Shown piece after piece: positions 25,643 to 34,394 of a stretch of DNA of 64,000 bases. The stretch's first letter is position 1. Each line of letters starts with the position of its first letter. This DNA comes from Streptomyces sp. NBC_01298. GTDB taxonomy: Bacteria; Actinomycetota; Actinomycetes; Streptomycetales; Streptomycetaceae. The DNA is taken from assembly GCF_035978755.1 (NCBI RefSeq), contig NZ_CP108414.1, positions 2,108,001 through 2,172,000 of the forward strand. The letters run 5' to 3'. The position numbers were made by a program, and so were the translations under genes. A model generated the notes under the pieces. It searched no databases, was not told the DNA's origin, and saw only the letters and a list, made by a program, of their open reading frames with translations.

Positions 25643-27037
25643 TCAGTTCGACAGACGGGCCAGGATGGCCGGCCCCAGGTCCGTGACGTCGCCCGCACCC
25701 ATGGTGAGAACGAGATCGCCGGGCTTGGCCATTCCCGCGATGACGTCCGCGACGGCTTCCTTGGAGTGCTCGGGGGTGACGTCGGCCCCGGCGGCGCGGG
25801 CGGCGGCCACGATGAGCTCGCTGGTGATCCCGGGGATCGGGTCCTCGCGGGCCGGGTAGATGTCGAGGACGACCGAGGCGTCGGCGAGGGCGAGGGCCCG
25901 GCCCATCTCCTTGCCGAGCTCCTGGGTGCGGGAGAAGAGGTGCGGCTGGAAGACGACCAGGATGCGGGAGTCCCCGGCGGCGCCGCGGATGGCCTCCAGG
26001 TCGGCGGTCATCTCGGTGGGGTGGTGCGCGTAGGAGTCGATGACCTGCACCCCGGCGGCCTCGCCCTTGAGCTGGAGGCGGCGCTTGACCCCGGTGTACT
26101 TGCCGAGGGCGGAGGCCAGGTTGTGCGCCGGGATGCCGAGCGCGACACCGGCGGCGAGGGCCGCGACGGCGTTGTGCGCGTAGTGCCGGCCGGGCACGGA
26201 GACGGTGAAGGTGAGCATCCGGCCGTCGATGACGACGGTGACCTCGCTGGTCAGCCCGCGCGGGGTGATCTTGGTGATCTGGACGTCGGCGGTGGGCTCC
26301 TCGCCGTACGTGACGATCTGGAGGGCGGGGTTGCCGCTGACCCGGCCGGCGATCTCCGCCGCGCCCGCCTGGCCGTGGGCGATGACCAGGGTGCCACCCT
26401 CGGGGATCTTGCCGACGAAGGTCTCGAAGGACTCGTAGATCTCGTCCATCGACGCGTAGTTCGCGTGGTGGTCGAGCTCGGCGTTGAGGATGATCGCGAC
26501 CTGCGGCGTGTACTTGTGGAAGCTGCGGTCGCTCTCGTCCGCCTCGGCCACGAAGATGTCGCCCTCGCCGTGGTGGGCGTTGGAGCCGGGGGCGTCCAGG
26601 TCGCCGCCGATGGCGTACGAGGGGTCCAGGCCCAGCGCCGAGAGCGAGACGGCCAGCATCGAGGTGGTGGTGGTCTTGCCGTGGGTGCCGGCGACGGCGA
26701 TCGGCCGCAGACCGTCCATCAGCCCGGCCAGGGCGTCGGAGCGGTGCACGACGGGGATGCCGAGCTCGGCGGCGCGGGCCAGCTCCGGGTTGTCGGCGCG
26801 GATGGCGCTGGAGACGACAACGCAGGTGGCGTCGTCGGCGAGGTGACCGGCGGCGTGCCCGATGTGGACCGTGGCGCCGTGGGCGCGCAGCGCCTGGGCG
26901 GTCTCGGAGTCACGGGCGTCGCTGCCGGCCACCTTGGCGCCGCGCTGGGCCAGGATCTTCGCGATGCCGGACATGCCGGCGCCGCCGATGCCGATGAAGT
27001 GGGGCCGTTCCATGGCGGTCGGCAGGCCGGGCTTCAT
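25643..27037 (-). CDS. murC: UDP-N-acetylmuramate--L-alanine ligase MurC
   Basis: Adds the first amino acid, L-Ala, to UDP-MurNAc in peptidoglycan synthesis, using ATP. 464 residues. Motifs in order: IGIGGAGMSGIA (UDP site), GTHGKTTTTSML (ATP P-loop), EADESDRSF, NAELDHHANY, and DSYAHHPTEM in the C-terminal domain. ATG 27037 begins MKPGLPTAMERPHF; ATG 27013 would be as good a start. It stands apart from the dcw division cluster that usually holds murC in other bacteria; isolation of murC next to msrB is usual in Streptomyces. Confidence 0.97.
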   Translation of the reverse strand: MKPGLPTAMERPHFIGIGGAGMSGIAKILAQRGAKVAGSDARDSETAQALRAHGATVHIGHAAGHLADDATCVVVSSAIRADNPELARAAELGIPVVHRSDALAGLMDGLRPIAVAGTHGKTTTTSMLAVSLSALGLDPSYAIGGDLDAPGSNAHHGEGDIFVAEADESDRSFHKYTPQVAIILNAELDHHANYASMDEIYESFETFVGKIPEGGTLVIAHGQAGAAEIAGRVSGNPALQIVTYGEEPTADVQITKITPRGLTSEVTVVIDGRMLTFTVSVPGRHYAHNAVAALAAGVALGIPAHNLASALGKYTGVKRRLQLKGEAAGVQVIDSYAHHPTEMTADLEAIRGAAGDSRILVVFQPHLFSRTQELGKEMGRALALADASVVLDIYPAREDPIPGITSELIVAAARAAGADVTPEHSKEAVADVIAGMAKPGDLVLTMGAGDVTDLGPAILARLSN

Positions 27038-27131
27038 TCAGGTAGCTCCAGGATCGAGTGCGTACGTACGGCAGCCGGAGGCGCGCGATCAACCGCGATC
27101 GACGGGGACGCGCGTTCCGGCCGCCTCCACC

Positions 27132-27599
27132 CTATTCCTTGTGGGCGAAGAGCTTGAGCACCGGAACGCCGACCTTGTGGCGCGCCCGCGAGGCCCAGTC
27201 CCGGTGGAAGAACTCCTCGACGTAGTGCGGGGCGGTCAGCACGATCACCTCGTCGGCGTTGGTCTCGGCCACCACCGCCTTCAGCTTGTCGAGCGGGTGG
27301 TCCTCGACGATCTGCCCGACGGCCTTGGCTCCCTTGGCCCGCAGGGACGCGAGGGAATGCTCGATCGCCAGTTCGGCGGGACCGCGGGCCGCGTCGCCCT
27401 CCGGTTCGTCGCCCTCGTGAATGGCCTCGGGAAGCTCACCGAGCGCTACGTCGTCGATGGCGCGCAGCAGCCGGTCCCGGTCGCCGCGGGGCTGCATGAG
27501 GACGATGAAGGAGACCTGCTCGTCTCCGTGGAGGGTGGTGACGAAGTCCACGTCGACGGGGGTCAGCGGCTGCTCGATCATCAATACGCTCGTGAACAC
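27132..27599 (-). CDS. Small USP-like conserved actinobacterial protein
   Basis: 155 residues with alternating strands and helices. The start VDVDFVTTLHGDEQVSFIVLM and the later DEVIVLTAPHYVEEFFHRDW resemble a universal-stress or HUP-type alpha/beta fold, but the nucleotide-binding G-2x-G-9x-G motif is not obvious. Homologues are sometimes labelled indole-3-glycerol-phosphate synthase, which this is not. Function unknown. It is 94 bases upstream of murC on the same strand, so it may share its promoter region. Confidence 0.8.
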   Translation of the reverse strand: MFTSVLMIEQPLTPVDVDFVTTLHGDEQVSFIVLMQPRGDRDRLLRAIDDVALGELPEAIHEGDEPEGDAARGPAELAIEHSLASLRAKGAKAVGQIVEDHPLDKLKAVVAETNADEVIVLTAPHYVEEFFHRDWASRARHKVGVPVLKLFAHKE

Positions 27600-27746
27600 G
27601 GACGCCCTCTCCTTCGTGGGCCGAGACCGGCCGGCCGGCCCCTGCGGAAACCATCCTGCCCCGCTGTCGCACGGGGCCTGTGCGGTTATACCTGCCCACT
27701 ACTGTGCCCAGCGGAAGCTAAGCGGAACGACAAATTCCGCCTCTCT

Positions 27747-28526
27747 TCAGATCCGACGGTAACGCGTGAACAGAAACCCGGCCTCTTCCAGCAAGCAGGC
27801 CGGTGCGAGCCGGTGCGGAACCGTGACGGAGGGACCGCCGGAGATCCGCTGGGCGTCACCCGCCGTGAGCATCGGCGAGATCGTCAGGCACAGCTCGTCC
27901 AGCGCGTCCGCGGCCACGAACTGGCCCAGCAACCGGGGCCCGCCCTCGGTGAGCTGGCGGCGCAGCCCCCGGTCCGCGAGTTCCCGCACGGCCCGGGCCG
28001 GGTCCACGGCCGCCCCGTCGCCGGCCACCACCACCTGCGCCCCGGCCTTCACGGCCTCGGCGACCCGGTCCGCCGGGGCGGCGGCTCCGGTGAGCAGCAG
28101 GGTGGGCTCCAGCGGGGCGGTGAACAGGGGCAGCGAGAAGTCCAGGTCCAGGCTCGCGGAGACCACGGCGATGGCGGCGGCGGGCCCCTGACCGGCAGCC
28201 TCCCTGCGGGCGGCGAAGGCCTCCCGGGCCCGCGCGGGGCGGTAGCCCTCCTGGCGAACCGTTTCCGCACCGACGACGATCACATCGGCCAGCGCCCGCA
28301 GGGTGCCGAAGATCCGCATGTCCGTCTCGCCGGAGATGGGCTGCGAACGCCCGTCGTGCTGGGCCGCGCCGTCCAGGGTGGAGACCATGTTGGCCCGCAG
28401 CCAGTGGCCGCGGCCGTCCGGGCCGAGCTCGGGGTACTCGTACGCCTCGGCGAGTTCGTCCAGCGACCATTCTCGGTCGGTCTGGTCCGCTGATGTCTGA
28501 TCGGTCACAGGGAACAGGCGTCGCAT
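27747..28526 (-). CDS. RibD C-terminal-domain (pyrimidine reductase-like) protein
   Basis: 259 residues of the RibD_C / dihydrofolate-reductase-like fold. Supporting blocks: RANMVSTLDGAAQ at the start of the domain, ADVIVVGAETVRQEGY, LTEGGPRLLGQFVAADALDELCLTISPML and a final RISGGPSV region. RibD_C proteins reduce the ribosyl group in riboflavin synthesis with NADPH, but stand-alone copies without a deaminase domain, like this one, often act on other substrates. No riboflavin genes lie nearby. It is divergent from zapE, only 36 bases apart. Confidence 0.88.
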   Translation of the reverse strand: MRRLFPVTDQTSADQTDREWSLDELAEAYEYPELGPDGRGHWLRANMVSTLDGAAQHDGRSQPISGETDMRIFGTLRALADVIVVGAETVRQEGYRPARAREAFAARREAAGQGPAAAIAVVSASLDLDFSLPLFTAPLEPTLLLTGAAAPADRVAEAVKAGAQVVVAGDGAAVDPARAVRELADRGLRRQLTEGGPRLLGQFVAADALDELCLTISPMLTAGDAQRISGGPSVTVPHRLAPACLLEEAGFLFTRYRRI

Positions 28527-28562
28527 CGGTGCAGTGTGCCACGCCCCGTAGAGTTAAGAGCT

Positions 28563-29666
28563 GTGTCAACCTCTCTCTCGCCCTCAGCGTCAGCCTCCGG
28601 GCGGCCCCCGATAGCCGACGCGGGACCGCAGTCCCTGTGTGCCCGCGAGCCGCGGGTGCCCGCCGAACGGCTCGTGGCCGAGATGGTGCCGCCGCCCCGC
28701 TTCGACTCGGTGCGCTTCGACACCTACGACCCGGACCCGGCCCAGCCGAGCCAGTCCGAGGCCGTCACCGTCCTCGCGGACTTCGCCGCGGGCCTGGGCG
28801 GGGCGCACGCGAGCGGCTCGGGCAAGAAGCGGTGGTTCTCCAAGAAGCCGGCCGCCCCGACCGGACCGCGCGGGGTCTACCTCGACGGCGGCTACGGCGT
28901 CGGCAAGACCCACCTGCTCGCCTCCCTCTGGCACGCCACCCCGGCCGAGCCCGCGCTCAAGGCCTTCGGCACCTTCGTGGAGCTGACCAACCTGGTCGGC
29001 GCGCTCGGCTTCCAGCAGACCGTGCAGACCCTCGGCGGCCACCGCCTGCTGTGTATCGACGAGTTCGAGCTCGACGACCCGGGCGACACCGTCCTCGTGT
29101 CCTCCCTGCTCAGCCGCCTGGTCGAGCAGGGCGTGGCGCTGGCCGCCACCTCCAACACCCTGCCCGGCAAGCTCGGCGAGGGCCGCTTCGCCGCCGCCGA
29201 CTTCCTGCGGGAGATCCAGGGCCTGTCCGCGCACTTCCGCCCGCTGCGCATCGACGGCCAGGACTACCGCCACCGGGGCCTGCCCGAGGCTCCCGCGCCG
29301 TTCTCCGACGAGCAGGTCACGAAGGCGGCGTACGCCACCGAGGGCGCGAGCCTCGACGATTTCCCCGGGCTGCTGGAGCACTTGGCGCGGGTCCACCCCA
29401 GCCGGTACGGGGCCCTGACCGACGGCCTGACGGCCGTCTGCCTCACCGATGTCGGCCCGGTCCCGGACCAGTCGACGGCGCTGCGGCTGGTGGTCCTGGC
29501 CGACCGGCTGTACGACCGGGAGGTCCCGGTCCTGGCGGCGGGCGTTCCCTTCGACCGGCTGTTCAGTGACGAGATGCTGAACGGCGGCTACCGCAAGAAG
29601 TACTTCCGCGCCATCTCGCGGCTCACCGCACTGGCACGCGACGCGAAGCCCCTGGTGTCCCAGTAG
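28563..29666 (+). CDS. zapE: Cell division protein ZapE (AFG1-like ATPase)
   Basis: 367 residues of the ZapE/AFG1 AAA-type ATPase family. Walker A is LDGGYGVGKTHLLASLWH, Walker B LLCIDEFELDDPGD, sensor-1 AATSNTLPG. The C-terminal half includes RLYDREVPV and the DEMLNGGYRKKYFRAISRL end typical of the family. In E. coli ZapE binds FtsZ and destabilises Z-rings at constriction; in actinobacteria the role is assumed similar. GTG 28563 was taken as start because it follows the divergent promoter gap; the first 30 residues are Ser/Ala/Pro-rich and poorly conserved. Confidence 0.9.
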   Translation: MSTSLSPSASASGRPPIADAGPQSLCAREPRVPAERLVAEMVPPPRFDSVRFDTYDPDPAQPSQSEAVTVLADFAAGLGGAHASGSGKKRWFSKKPAAPTGPRGVYLDGGYGVGKTHLLASLWHATPAEPALKAFGTFVELTNLVGALGFQQTVQTLGGHRLLCIDEFELDDPGDTVLVSSLLSRLVEQGVALAATSNTLPGKLGEGRFAAADFLREIQGLSAHFRPLRIDGQDYRHRGLPEAPAPFSDEQVTKAAYATEGASLDDFPGLLEHLARVHPSRYGALTDGLTAVCLTDVGPVPDQSTALRLVVLADRLYDREVPVLAAGVPFDRLFSDEMLNGGYRKKYFRAISRLTALARDAKPLVSQ

Positions 29667-29727
29667 GTTTGGAGACGTCGGCCCGTTCCACGGGTCGGCC
29701 GTTTCCACTTCTGCGAAGGGATCCACC

Positions 29728-30159
29728 ATGGCTGGCGCCACCCGCAATGCACATGCCGTCTGGGAAGGCGACCTGTTCGAAGGCAAGGGCGAGGTCACCC
29801 TCGACTCCTCCGGCCTCGGCAGCTACCCCGTCTCCTGGCCCGCGCGCACCGACGCGGAGGCGAACGGGCGGACCAGCCCGGAGGAACTCATCGCCGCCGC
29901 GCACTCGAGCTGCTTCAACATGGCCTTCTCGAACGGTCTCGCGAAGGCGGGCAACCCGCCGACCAAGCTGACCACCTCGGCCGCCGTCACCTTCGTGCCG
30001 GGCAAGGGCATCACCGGGATCCACCTCACCGTCGAGGGCGAGGTGCCGGGCCTGGACAACGACGCGTTCGTCGCCGCGGCCGAGGACGCCAAGCAGAACT
30101 GCCCGGTCAGCCAGGCCCTGACGGGTACGACCATCACCCTCAGCGCGAAGCTGGCCTGA
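29728..30159 (+). CDS. OsmC-family peroxiredoxin
   Basis: 143 residues, matching OsmC. The two redox Cys are in AAAHSSCFNMAFS and AKQNCPVSQAL, separated by about 62 residues as expected, and the catalytic Arg/Glu region is TSPEELIAAAHS. It detoxifies organic hydroperoxides, taking electrons from lipoylated proteins or thiols. AGGGATCC precedes the ATG at a suitable distance. It follows zapE by 61 bases on the same strand. Confidence 0.93.
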   Translation: MAGATRNAHAVWEGDLFEGKGEVTLDSSGLGSYPVSWPARTDAEANGRTSPEELIAAAHSSCFNMAFSNGLAKAGNPPTKLTTSAAVTFVPGKGITGIHLTVEGEVPGLDNDAFVAAAEDAKQNCPVSQALTGTTITLSAKLA

Positions 30160-30297
30160 CATCCGCCCGTCCGGCGCGGTCGTGATCGGCCGCGCCGGGC
30201 ACCGGCGGCGGGGTACGGCGCGGCGGAGCCCGCTCCGCCGGGCACCCGTGGTACCACGGCTCGGTCCTGTGTCCTGCACCGCCGCCGGGAGTTGCCC

Positions 30298-31725
30298 ATG
30301 CCGACCGAGCCGCCGATGTCCCTCAGCCGGCGCAGCCTGATCGCGGCCGCCTCCATCTCCTTCGCCGGATCGCTCGGCGTCCTCTTCGCCGGAGCCGGAC
30401 CGGGAGCCGGAGCGGGCACGGGCGCGGGCACGGGCTCGCGCGGCAAGAGCCCGGGTACGAGTACGGCCGCCCACGGCTCCGCGCGCGGCTACGGCCCGCT
30501 CGTGGCCGACCCCGCCGGACTGCTCGATCTGCCCGCCGGGTTCGCGTACCGCGTCCTCTCGCGCGCCGGCGACCCGCTGCGTTCGGGCGAGGGCACCGTC
30601 CCCGGCAACTTCGACGGCATGGCCGCCTTCGACGCCGGGCGGGGCCGCGTCCGGCTGGTGCGCAACCACGAGAACCGCACCACCGCCGCCCTGCGGGTCC
30701 CTCCCGTCGAGGGGCTCACCTACGACCCGTACGCCCTCGGCGGCTGCACGCTCCTCGACCTGGACCCGGCCGGCCGGGTCACCGCCGAGCGCGTCGCCCT
30801 CGCCGGCACCGCCGTCAACTGCGCGGGCGGCCGTACTCCCTGGAACACCTGGCTGTCCTGCGAGGAGACCGAGGACCGGGCCGGCACCGCCGGCTACACC
30901 CGCGACCACGGCTACGTCTTCGAGGTCGACCCCGCCGACCCGCACCGCTCCGGCGCCGTCCCGCTCACCGCGATGGGCCGCTTCGCGCACGAGGCCGTCG
31001 CCGTGGACCCGTACCGCGGTGTGGTCTACGAGACGGAGGACGCCTTCACCGAACCCTTCGGGCTCTTCTACCGGTTCCTGCCCGCCCGTCCCCTCGGCGG
31101 GCTCGGCTCCCTGCGCGCGGGCGGCGAGCTGGAGGCCCTGCGGGTCCCCGGACTGGCGAACCTCGCGGTGGTGGACGAGCCCGGGGCCGAGTTCCCGGTG
31201 GAGTGGGTGCCCGTGCCGGACCCGTCCGCGTCCGGGACCCCGATCCGGCTCCAGGACTTCGGCCCCGGCGGGATCACCCACGCCCAGAAGCTGGAGGGCT
31301 GCTACTGGGGCGACGGCGGCGTCCACTTCGTCTCCAGCTACGCCCGCACCCGCGAGGGCTCCCCCGCCGAGCACCACGGCCAGGTGTGGTTCTACAACCC
31401 GCTGCGCGCCCGGCTCCGGCTGGACGTGGTCTTCGGCCCGGCCGCCGACGTCCGGCTGCCCGGCGATTCCCCCGACAACATCTGCCTGGCCCCCGACGGC
31501 GGACTGATGGTGTGCGAGGACGGCGGCGGCGCGCAGTACGTCTTCGGCGTGACCCCCGGCGGCGAGGTCTACCCGATGGCCCGCAACGCCGCCGACATCG
31601 GGAAGCCGGGGGCGCCGGAGTGGGGCGAGTTCGCCGGGGTCACCTTCTCCCCGGACGCCCGGACGATGTACGTGAACGCCTACACGCCCGGCACCACCTT
31701 CGCGGTGACGGGTCCATGGCGGTGA
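30298..31725 (+). CDS. PhoX-family secreted phosphatase (DUF839), Tat signal
   Basis: 475 residues. A twin-arginine leader (LSRRSLIAAASISFAGSLG) is followed by a Gly/Ala linker, then a DUF839 / PhoX beta-propeller. Conserved pieces include VRNHENRT, GGCTLLDLDPAGR, TWLSCEETED, GRFAHEAVAVDPYRGVVYETED, and CLAPDGGLMVCEDGG, where acidic residues bind Ca2+ and Fe3+. PhoX enzymes hydrolyse phosphomonoesters outside the cell. ATG 30298 has GGGAG six bases upstream; TTG 30292 and ATG 30316 are alternatives. There is no PHO-box evidence I can point to. Confidence 0.88.
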   Translation: MPTEPPMSLSRRSLIAAASISFAGSLGVLFAGAGPGAGAGTGAGTGSRGKSPGTSTAAHGSARGYGPLVADPAGLLDLPAGFAYRVLSRAGDPLRSGEGTVPGNFDGMAAFDAGRGRVRLVRNHENRTTAALRVPPVEGLTYDPYALGGCTLLDLDPAGRVTAERVALAGTAVNCAGGRTPWNTWLSCEETEDRAGTAGYTRDHGYVFEVDPADPHRSGAVPLTAMGRFAHEAVAVDPYRGVVYETEDAFTEPFGLFYRFLPARPLGGLGSLRAGGELEALRVPGLANLAVVDEPGAEFPVEWVPVPDPSASGTPIRLQDFGPGGITHAQKLEGCYWGDGGVHFVSSYARTREGSPAEHHGQVWFYNPLRARLRLDVVFGPAADVRLPGDSPDNICLAPDGGLMVCEDGGGAQYVFGVTPGGEVYPMARNAADIGKPGAPEWGEFAGVTFSPDARTMYVNAYTPGTTFAVTGPWR

Positions 31726-31850
31726 GCCGTACTGCCTTACGGCCCGCCCGCACTGCCTTCCGGCCCGCCCGGCCTGGCCTTTCGTCACGTCGCGGTGCAC
31801 CGCGTTGTGGTGGAGGATCGTATGGAGTCGACGGATCGAGGTAGGTAGCG

Positions 31851-33164
31851 GTGGCCCAGAAGGACAGCAAGGACGAGAAGGCCGGGAAGCCTGCCAAGGC
31901 GGGGAAGTCGGCCGCCGCCAAGGCGGGAAAGTCCGCCAAGGCGGGGAAGTCCGCCAAGGCCGACAAGCCGGAGAAGGCTGCCAAGGCCGAGAAGGTCCGG
32001 AAGACCGAGAAGACCGACAAGGCCGCCAAGGTTCCGAAGGCCCGCAAGGCCTTCAAGTCCGCCTCCGAGGAGGCCGCGGAAGCGGTCGCCCCGCCCGCCG
32101 AGGGCGAGAAGGCCGCCAAGGCGGAGAAGAAGCCCGGCTCCGGCGGCGAAACGGGCACCGCCGCCACGGCCACCACCGGCGGGAAGCCGAAGTCCAAGCC
32201 CCTCTCGCTGCGCGAGCTGCTCCGCATCTCCGCCGAGAACGGCAAGCACTCCAAGGGCGCCGCCCGCAAGTCCGGCGGCCACGGCCACGGGCACGGCCAC
32301 GGACCGGGGTACGAGTACGGCTACGACACCCCCCTGAGCCCCCTGCTCCGCGTCCCCTCCGGCGAGCGCGTCGATCTCGGAGCCTTCCACCCCGGTGCGA
32401 CCCCGGCCGGTCCCACCGACAAGGCGGCCGGCCTGGCGGACACCGCCCGGATGGGTGAACGGCTCGCCTCCCTCCAGGAACGGCTCTACGCCGCCAGCAC
32501 CGCGGGCGACCGCCGCCGCGTCCTGCTCGTGCTCCAGGGCATGGACACCAGCGGCAAGGGCGGCACGGTCAAGCACGTGATCGGCCTGTTCAACCCCTCG
32601 GGCTGCCGGATCAAGGCCTTCAAGGCGCCCACGCCGGAGGAGCAGAACCACCCCTTCCTCTGGCGCGTCATGAAGGCGCTCCCCCAGCCGGGCGAGATCG
32701 GCATCTTCGACCGTTCGCACTACGAGGACGTCCTGATCGCCCGCGTGCGCGACCTGGTGCCGCGCAGTCAGCTGGGCCGCCGCTACGCGCAGATCAACCG
32801 GTTCGAGAAGTCCCTCGCCGACGACGGGGTCACCGTGGTGAAGGTCTTCCTCCACATCGGCTACGAGGAGCAGCGCAAGCGGCTCCTGGAGCGGATCGAC
32901 AACCCGGACAAGCACTGGAAGTTCAACGCGGGCGACATCGAGGAGCGCTCCGTGTGGCCCGCGTACCAGCAGGCGTACGAGCTGGCCCTGGAGCGCTGCT
33001 CCACGGACGCCGCGCCCTGGTACGTCGTCCCCTCGGACCGCAAGTGGTACCGCAACTGGGCGATCAGCAAACTGCTGCTGGAGCATCTGGAGGGCATCGC
33101 GCCGCAGTACCCGAAGGGTGACTTCGACGTGGAGGAGTGCCGCACCCGCCTGCTCGCCACATAG
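31851..33164 (+). CDS. PPK2-family polyphosphate kinase with histone-like N-terminus
   Basis: 437 residues in three parts. Residues 1-90 are a Lys/Ala repeat (KAGKSAK, KAEK units) like histone H1 or HctB tails. Residues about 145-153 are a GHGHGHGHG run. The PPK2 domain from about 195 has Walker A VLQGMDTSGKGGTVK, lid and Walker B regions IFDRSHYEDVL, and RKWYRNWAISKLLLEHL near the end. PPK2 enzymes move phosphate between polyphosphate and nucleotides; the exact class is not certain. GTG 31851 has a GAGGTAGG site. The tail probably binds polyphosphate or DNA. Confidence 0.93.
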   Translation: MAQKDSKDEKAGKPAKAGKSAAAKAGKSAKAGKSAKADKPEKAAKAEKVRKTEKTDKAAKVPKARKAFKSASEEAAEAVAPPAEGEKAAKAEKKPGSGGETGTAATATTGGKPKSKPLSLRELLRISAENGKHSKGAARKSGGHGHGHGHGPGYEYGYDTPLSPLLRVPSGERVDLGAFHPGATPAGPTDKAAGLADTARMGERLASLQERLYAASTAGDRRRVLLVLQGMDTSGKGGTVKHVIGLFNPSGCRIKAFKAPTPEEQNHPFLWRVMKALPQPGEIGIFDRSHYEDVLIARVRDLVPRSQLGRRYAQINRFEKSLADDGVTVVKVFLHIGYEEQRKRLLERIDNPDKHWKFNAGDIEERSVWPAYQQAYELALERCSTDAAPWYVVPSDRKWYRNWAISKLLLEHLEGIAPQYPKGDFDVEECRTRLLAT

Positions 33165-33181
33165 TCATATATTTTGCGCAT

Positions 33182-34120
33182 GTGACCATCTCAGTGCGCA
33201 GGACGGCTGCCGTCGCGGCCGTAGCAGCTCTCAGTGCCGCCCTCGCCGCGTGCGGGGGCGGCGCCGGTACCTCGGACGTCGGCGGCCGGGCCCGGATGGG
33301 AGCCTCCCCGGCCCCTTCCGCTCCGGCCTCCGCCGCTCCTTCCACCGCGGCCTCCGCCGCCCCGCCGGCGAGCCCCCGGAGCAGTCCGTCGGTGTCCCCG
33401 CAGGCCGGCGCCCCCGGCAAGGCGCCGACCATGGCCCCTGGTCCGGGCGGTCTGACCCCCGTCTTCGACCGCGCGAAGCAGCACACCGACAAGACGGTGG
33501 CGCTGACCTTCGACGCCGACATGACCTCCGACCAGGGGCCGCGCGCGGCGGGCGGGGAGCACTTCGACAATCCGCAGCTGATCTCCACGCTGCGCGGGCT
33601 CAAGGTGCCCTCGACGGTCTTCATGACGGGCCGCTGGGCCGAGGAGTACCCGGACCAGGCGAAGTCCATCGGCACGGACCCGAACTTCGAGATCGCGAAC
33701 CACTCGTACAGCCACCACGCCTTCAAGTCCCCCTGCTACGGCCTCCCCACCCTCGACGAGGCCGCCGCCCGCGCCGACGTGGACCGGGCCTTCGAGGCCT
33801 TCCGCAAGGCGGGCGCGGTCAACACCGTCCCGTACTTCCGCTTCCCCGGCGGCTGCTACGACGACCAGGCGCTGCGGGCCATCTCCACCGCCAAGGTCAC
33901 GGCCGTCCAGTGGGACGTGGTCAGCGGGGACGCCTTCGCGAAGGATCCCGACGCGGTGGCCGAACAGGTCCTGTCCGGGGTGAAGCCCGGCTCGGTGGTG
34001 GTCATGCACTGCACGCGCAGCGCCGCCCCGGTCACCGAGGAGGCCATCCGCACGATCGTCCCGGAGCTGCGCAAGCGCGGCTACCGCTTCGTCAAGGTCT
34101 CCGACCTCATCGGCAAGTAG
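33182..34120 (+). CDS. Lipoprotein polysaccharide deacetylase (NodB domain)
   Basis: 312 residues. The leader ends in a lipobox with lipidated Cys about 24 (ALAACGGG), followed by a 70-residue Ala/Pro/Ser linker that would span the wall. The NodB domain shows TFDAD, NHSYSHH (metal Asp and His residues), RFPGGCYDD and WDVVSGD, so it is a metal-dependent CE4 N- or O-deacetylase acting on wall or exopolysaccharide. GTG 33182 fits the lipoprotein leader. The preceding 17 bases after PPK2 are AT-rich (TCATATATTTTG), a possible promoter for a near-leaderless message. Confidence 0.9.
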   Translation: MTISVRRTAAVAAVAALSAALAACGGGAGTSDVGGRARMGASPAPSAPASAAPSTAASAAPPASPRSSPSVSPQAGAPGKAPTMAPGPGGLTPVFDRAKQHTDKTVALTFDADMTSDQGPRAAGGEHFDNPQLISTLRGLKVPSTVFMTGRWAEEYPDQAKSIGTDPNFEIANHSYSHHAFKSPCYGLPTLDEAAARADVDRAFEAFRKAGAVNTVPYFRFPGGCYDDQALRAISTAKVTAVQWDVVSGDAFAKDPDAVAEQVLSGVKPGSVVVMHCTRSAAPVTEEAIRTIVPELRKRGYRFVKVSDLIGK

Positions 34121-34172
34121 CCCGCGGCCCCCTGCTCCGGCTGCGGCTCCCGCTCCGGCCCCCGCTCCGGCC

Positions 34173-34373
34173 TCAGCCGGAGCAGGCCGTGCGCTGCGCG
34201 TCCTGCCACTCGCACACCGGGCACAGCACCACGCCCGGGGTCGCGACCCCGTACTCGGTGGGCTTCCCGCACTCCACGCAGTCGGCGTAGGGCGGCCCGG
34301 GCACCCGCCCGGCGGGGGCCGCGGGCGCGGGGCAGTACGAGGAATCGGGCACGTGCCGCTCCGTCTGGTCCAT
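34173..34373 (-). CDS. Small zinc-ribbon protein
   Basis: 66 residues. Two Cys pairs, CVECG and CPVCEWQ, sit about 19 residues apart and form a probable treble-clef or ribbon zinc site. The first 25 residues are Pro-rich. It converges with the deacetylase gene and lies 21 bases downstream of the AIM24 gene on the same strand. No function is known; GC-skewed codon positions and the conserved Cys spacing support it as a real gene. Confidence 0.68.
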   Translation of the reverse strand: MDQTERHVPDSSYCPAPAAPAGRVPGPPYADCVECGKPTEYGVATPGVVLCPVCEWQDAQRTACSG

Positions 34374-34394
34374 GCGTACGAGCGTACTGCCCGG

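Noticed and set aside
27132..27599. Indole-3-glycerol-phosphate synthase
   Set aside because: 155 residues is far too short for the TIM barrel of TrpC and none of its motifs are present.
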